Shown here: positions 57,661-62,000 of the stretch, piece after piece
Numbering within the stretch: the first letter of the stretch is position 1
How the letters are laid out: each line of letters opens with the position of its first letter
Source: Gnetum montanum
Lineage: Eukaryota > Streptophyta > Gnetopsida > Gnetales > Gnetaceae
Direction: 5' to 3'
Assembly (NCBI GenBank): GCA_015680685.1
Contig: MNCI01003602.1
Span: 146,128 to 208,127 of the forward strand
DNA length: 62,000 nt
The notes under the pieces: model-generated
What the model was told of the DNA's origin: nothing
The model's database searches: none
Seen by the model: only the letters and a program-made list of their open reading frames with translations
Position numbers and translations under genes: made by a program

Positions 57661-57693
57661 ATGTAACAACTTCCATTTTTGGTGATTTTGCAG

Positions 57694-58620
57694 GGCCATT
57701 CACAAATGGATGCAGCTTTATCCGCACCCTTAGCCTTAACAGGGCCGCATGTGAAGATCATTAGACAGTTCAATCACATGCTAGTAGGAACAAACCTTTT
57801 CCTTTATGATGCAACCATAGCAATATTGGAAACATCCCTAGACTGGCCAGAACATCTTGCCTGAACACTCAACCTAGAGGCTGGTGATGTAACTGAGGAC
57901 CCTCTCAGAGAGGTCCCTATGGTTACGCACAGGGGTGAAAATAAAACTCTTAGGTTTAGTTCCCTCCTAGACCAACAGATGCAAAGTGACATAACACAAG
58001 TGCTTCAAAACAATGCTGCTGTATTCACATGGTCAAGACATGTCAAGTTTAAACTCCAGATTAATATAGCACAACATAATCTTAGACCCACGCATCAAAT
58101 CAATTAGACAGAAGGCACGAAAGATTAAGCCAGAAATTACACTAGCAGTGCGTAACGAAATCACCAAGTTGTATCAGGCTGGTTTCATTCGTGCGGTCGA
58201 TTACTCAGACTGGGTGTCCAACATCATAGTTGTCTCTAAGAAAATGGAAGGCATACACATCTACATAGACTTCCAGGATCTGAACAAAGCTATGATTAAG
58301 GAAAATTTTCCATTATTGAGTATCAACCAACTGATCGACACAATAGCTAGTCACGCGCTCCTATCCTTTATGGATGGCTTTCTAGGCTATAATCAAATTT
58401 TTATTAATCAAGAGCACCAATTGATTATGATATTCATGACACCCTGGGGGACCTTCTGTTATACCATGATGCCTTTCAGGCTAAAAAATGCTGGAGCAAC
58501 GTATCAACGAGCCATGACATACATCTTTAGCGACTACCTCTTAGGGAGGTTGAACGACTACATGGATGACATAGCTGTCAAGTCTATAAGGTTAGAAGAT
58601 CATTCACAAGACCTATAGTT
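57694..58620 (+). pseudogene. R9 reverse transcriptase
   Basis: Pre-RT segment 57694-58105 (LFLYDATIAILETSLDWPEH; VLQNNAAVFTWSRHVKFKLQ, the N-x-DVFAWS-like block). After a frameshift near 58103, RT reads KARKIKPEITLAVRNEI, LYQAGFIRAVDYSDWVSNII, IHIYIDFQDLNKA, FPLLSINQLIDTIASH, FMDGFLGYNQI (catalytic Asp), TPWGTFCYTMMPFRLKNA and YMDDIAVKS at 58559-58585 (the DD box, intact). Ends at a stop near 58617 and continues as thumb. Copies element RNA to DNA. Confidence 0.85.
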
Positions 58621-59275
58621 AGTTCTTAAATGGTGTCTCAAACATGACTTATGGCTCAACCCAAAGAAATGTGTATTTGGAGTCAAAATCGAACACATGT
58701 TGGGGTTTTTGGTATTAGAGACTGGCATCCGAGTTGACCCTGACAAGGTCAAATCCATTGTTGATTTAACGCCACCTACAAACCTCAAGAAACTACGTGG
58801 GTTGTAGGACAGGCTTCAATTTATTAGGTGGTTCATTTCAAAGTTAACAGATAAATTACATCCCATGCAACATCTCCTTAAGAAGGGTGTTAATTTTTAA
58901 TGGACCGATGACTGCCAGTGTGCATTTGACAATTTAAAAAAGGAGCTGCAACATTTGCCAATGGTTTTCCTGCCACAAAGGGATCAACCTTTTCACATCT
59001 ATCTAGCAAACTCAGACGTGTCTATAGCTACGTTACTTTGCCAAAAAAGAAATGATGGGTCAGAAGCTCCTATCTATTACCTCAGTCATGCTCTATTTGC
59101 ATGTGAGATAAGGTATAATGAAGTGGAGCGTAACTGTTTGGCATTGGTTTTCGCACTCAAAAAATGTAGGCATTATCTTTTCCGCAGTCAAGTCAATATC
59201 ATTTGCAAAAATAATATTCTGCGAGCTATCTCGAACAACTTGTATGAGAGTAGTAGAATAGCTCGCTAGAAGGCT
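58621..59275 (+). pseudogene. R9 RT thumb and RT-linked RNase H
   Basis: Same frame as RT. LNPKKCVFGVKIEHMLGFLV and GIRVDPDKVKSI near 58680-58755, LKKLRGL followed by a stop at the Gln of LRSLQGRL-type thumbs, then WTDDCQCAFDNLKKEL. RNase H follows: FHIYLANSDVSIATLLCQK, IYYLSHALFACEIRYNEVER (catalytic Glu), LALVFALKKCRHYLF, NILRAISNNLYESSRIAR. One TAA near 58898 is the only clear TAA in pol. Confidence 0.82.
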
Positions 59276-60105
59276 ATCATAGGAGAATTTGATTTACATT
59301 ATATTGGCCAATCATCCACCAAAGGCTAGGTTATAGCCAACTAGTTAGAAACATCGCCGATTAACAATCAAGCTATAATAGAGCTGGAATTCCTGGATGA
59401 GCATGTACACAGTTTAAGCCCTATATCAACAGGCCTTAAAGTGACGTTATACTTTGATGGAGCTTCAACCACTAGAGGTAGCAGTGCTGCCATTGTTATT
59501 ACGCTTTCACCTGAGGATGTGTGTCCATTGGCTTACCGCCTGACCTTCCCTTGTACGAACAACATGGTAGAGTATGAGGGTCTCCTCAGAGGATTGTTGA
59601 TAGCCAAAGAACTCAACATTCAACACCTGGTAATCCGAGGTGATTCAATGCTCATCATCAATCAAATCACAGGAGTCTACACCTACAAGGCTGTGCACCT
59701 ACAACCCTACTGTGATATGGCTAAAGATCTCTTGAAACAATTCATGACAATCGATGCCCAACACGTGCCGCGTAATGAAAACGCTATGGCTGATGCACTA
59801 GCCACATTGGTGCTAAACGTGCCACCACACTTGTTTGCCACTTGGCCCGCTTTAATGATGGAATGCATAGATCCTATGATTCAAGTGGCACAAATCTCTT
59901 CATTAAATGCGACAGGAATGCTGGAATGGTACAAAAACATTAAGACTTACCTTCTGCATGGTGAACCACTGCAAAAGCTAACACATGCGCAAAAAGATGC
60001 AATGTGTAGGTGTGCCAAGCAATACATCATCCTTGGAGATAGTACTCTCTGTAGACGCTCTTTTGATGGGGTATTTCTAACCTACGTTAACAGTGGCCAA
60101 GTATA
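59276..60105 (+). pseudogene. R9 archaeal-type RNase H (aRH)
   Basis: Second RNase H, the hallmark of Tat/Ogre elements. Open over 221 residues (59441-60106). Catalytic positions: YFDGAST (Asp, 59450), CTNNMVEYEGLLRGL (Glu, 59575), IRGDSMLIINQI (Asp, 59640) and NENAMADALATLVLN (Asp, 59790). All four of the D-E-D-D set are present. The tail (MLEWYKNIKTYLLHGEPLQK, LCRRSFDGVFLTYV) leads to the integrase zinc module. Thought to be a later gain that serves primer removal or similar; the precise role in these elements is not known to me. Confidence 0.85.
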
Positions 60106-61168
60106 GCGAATAGTTAACGGAGTCCACGAGGGACTGTGAGGAGGACACATAGCCCCACGAGCAATGGCTGCTAAAGTCATATGCCTAGGGTACTATTGGT
60201 CGTACATGGAAAAAGACTACCTTGTCAAGATTAAGATGTGCGACACGTGCCAGCGTTACACAAATCTAATACATGTGTCACCAACTGAGTTGCACATTAC
60301 ATAGATCACTTGGTCATTCCAATGATGGGGACTAGATATTATAGGCCCTATTGTGCCTAAGTCTTCCGCAAGACATAGCTTCATTATCACAGCCATTGAG
60401 TATTTCATGAAGCGGGTCGAGGCCATTCCCCTATGAAAGATTACATCTCAACAGGTTTTCCATTTCATCTTAGACAATCCAGTAACCAGATTTGGGCTTC
60501 CTATGACTATTTTGACCAAAAATGGGCCACAATTTAGTAGTATCAAAAGAAAATATTTTTGCGATAATCTTGGCATCAAGAAATATTTTTCTTCACCATA
60601 TTACCCACAAGAAAATGATCAAGAAGAAGAAACAAACAAGGTAATTATCAATTTTCTTAAGAAGATGCTCAGCAATAATAAAAAATGGTGGCATGAAAAA
60701 TCCTCTACATGCTATGGGCATACTGTACGACGTGTAGAATAGCTACAAATAGGATGTCCTATAGCCTAGTCTATGGATCCAAAGCAGTGTTGCCCTTGGA
60801 ATTACTTGTTCCCTCATTGCAGATGGTCCTCTCCATGATTATAAATGAGACTCACCACAACGATTCTAGGATTGTGAATTTGAACTCAGTAGAGGAGAAG
60901 CGTATCCAAACGCTCAACACCATTGAAAGATATCAGTAACAAAAAAATACAGAAGCACTAGTACAATTTGCACCAACAATTGATCAAGAAGCGAGACTTA
61001 GTTCTCAAGGCCATTCGTGAACTAGTAGGCAAGTTCTCTGCAAACTGGGAAGGCCCTTTCTTGGTCATCGGTGCATATGACAATGGAGCATTCAAGATAG
61101 CGGATATCGATGGTAACGAGCTACCAAATCCAGTGAATCATATGTATCTAAAGCAGTACCACATCTAA
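60106..61168 (+). pseudogene. R9 integrase
   Basis: HHCC module: VHEGL-stop-GGH then CDTCQRY (60115-60260). Core: WGLDIIGPI (first Asp, 60330), ILTKNGPQFSS at 60510 (second Asp replaced by Lys; R8 has Glu), YYPQENDQEEETNK (catalytic Glu, 60630). After a frameshift near 60705, MLWAYCTTCRIATNRMSYSL and LVYGSKAVLPLELLVPS. After another near 60940 the C-terminal module KRDLVLKAIRELVGKFSANW then EGPFLVIGAY (GPY/F motif), ending YLKQYHI at 61168. The lost second Asp means no activity. Confidence 0.85.
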
Positions 61169-61194
61169 GCATTGACTCAGCTCAAACTCAGTTA

Positions 61195-61560
61195 ACGAAC
61201 ATCTGCTACGACGTAAAACTAGCAAAGTTGTAAACATCTGCTACAACGTAAAACTGGTAGTTCTTGCACATGTCTGCCAAGAGGCTAAACTGGAAAAGTT
61301 TCTAACTGTCTGCCATGACGTGAAACTAGCAAGGTAAGCACATGTCTGCTGAGATGCTAAACTAGCATAGATTTGTCCCTGGGTCACGACATAAAACTAA
61401 CACCCATAGCATGGTCTGCTAGGACCATAAACTAGCTCTTCCCCTGTCTGCTACGACGTAAAACTAGCAGGTTTTAGTCTGCCAAGACGTTAAACCGTGA
61501 CCACAGTCTACTGAGACTTAAAACCAGCAACAATGGTCAACCAGGACCCAAAACTAGAAT
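61195..61560 (-). repeat. Hairpin array after R9 integrase
   Basis: About ten units read on the minus strand as AGTTTx + stem + 6-nt loop + stem. On the plus strand: ATGGTC/GACCAT (61411-61416/61423-61428, 6 bp perfect), AGTC/GACT (61505-61508/61515-61518), GGTC/GACC (61535-61538/61545-61548), several GTC/GAC cores. Starts 27 bp after the integrase stop. Confidence 0.78.
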
Positions 61561-62000
61561 CTATCAATAGGCAATCCATGAAGCAAGTGAGCGTGATGAT
61601 TATTGCACTACATCCCTACTAGATATAACATGTAAGGCATTGGAACAGACGTCACGTCACTACCCCATCGACATTCTACTGATTCCTTGGACATGTCGAA
61701 AGGCATACTACTGACCCCTCAGAGATGTTGCTACAACAACCACTTTGTAGTTGTAGCTCCTAGGATCAACTTCGTGGCTTGGGGCCCTGAAGAAACTGTG
61801 GTCATCCATAGTCTCAGTGGCCTCCATCCATTGCCATCACTAGACTCTAGCTTAGCAGATTCATTTAACATGTTCTTTGCCTAGTCCTTTGAGCAAGATG
61901 AATCTAGCTGTCGATGGCAACTTCATGAACCACGGCATCAACATTGACACCCTTGCTCCTTTCTACGGCCCCTATTTCATGGCCTATGCTCTCCTTGTTG
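61561..62000 (+). other. R9 3' untranslated region, cut by window end
   Basis: No gene recognised. A 65-residue open frame at 61687 has no homology I know. PPT and 3' LTR are expected further right. Confidence 0.4.

Larger units (their letters stand above)
51879..57693 (+). other. Probable sense-strand intron between protease and RT
   Basis: A strong 3' splice site, pyrimidine-rich TTTTTGGTGATTTTGCAG then GG, lies at 57676-57693 just where pol coding begins. A GTAAAG donor-like site at 51879 overlaps the end of the protease frame. Ogre elements are known to have an intron between protease and RT. The exact donor is uncertain because the joined phase does not match without a frameshift. Confidence 0.45.
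46546..62000 (+). mobile_element. R9: Tat/Ogre-like element with antisense gene, inserted in R8
   Basis: 5' LTR (46546-47908), PBS (47915), gag-protease in one frame (48166-51882), probable intron (51879-57693) carrying an antisense gene and a hairpin array, then RT, RNase H, aRH and integrase (57694-61168) and a second hairpin array (61195-61560). The 3' LTR is beyond the window. Dual RNase H and a PR-RT intron are features of Tat/Ogre elements. Stops and three pol frameshifts make it inactive, but domain order is complete. Confidence 0.85.

Overview
The window is plant nuclear DNA from a large, repeat-rich genome. I recognise no intact host gene, rRNA, tRNA or CRISPR array. Almost everything assignable is decayed Ty3/gypsy LTR retrotransposon of three kinds: Athila-like, Tat/Ogre-like (with two RNase H domains) and one chromovirus. 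Many old, nested, C-to-T decayed copies that have not been purged would suit a gymnosperm, but the sequence alone does not decide this.

Layout (R1-R9 are my labels). R1 (1-492, +): Athila-type gag scrap. R2 (about 560-4712, -): 5' half of a Tat-like element with LTR, primer-binding site (PBS) and gag. R3 (5859-14973, -): complete LTR-to-LTR Athila-like element with gag, protease and a transposon-associated ORF but no pol. R4 (15645-17755 plus 32607-34670, +): Athila-like element split inside reverse transcriptase (RT) by R5. R5 (17756-32601, -): Tat-like element with both LTRs, an exact GGTAG target duplication, gag and protease, and a ~190-bp tandem array. R6 (23634-27085, -): LTR and 3' end of another Tat-like element lying inside R5. 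34.7-40.2 kb is mostly unexplained and holds an N-bounded inverted copy that looks like an assembly error. R7 (40.5-41.43 kb, +): chromovirus RT. R8 (41435-46545, -): Tat-like 3' half inserted in R7. R9 (46546 to beyond the end, +): Tat-like element inserted in the RNase H of R8.

R9 is the most informative. Its order is LTR, PBS, gag-protease, a probable 5.8-kb sense-strand intron, RT, RNase H, second (archaeal-type) RNase H, integrase. Inside that intron, on the opposite strand, lies a decayed multi-exon gene with good splice sites. It joins a NIF/FCP1-like (HAD phosphatase family) domain to a region resembling the 'putative plant transposon protein' domain.

The Tat-like copies also carry arrays of short hairpin units, AGTTTA + 4-6 bp stem + 6-nt loop + complementary stem. 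Stem sequences change from unit to unit while pairing is kept. In R6, R8 and R9 an array starts within about 30 bp of the integrase stop codon. The LTRs of R6, R8 and R9 hold longer palindromes that also differ between copies while staying self-complementary, and the polypurine tract lies in a foldable inverted repeat. I consider these covarying hairpins and the antisense intron-borne gene the best candidates for something undescribed.
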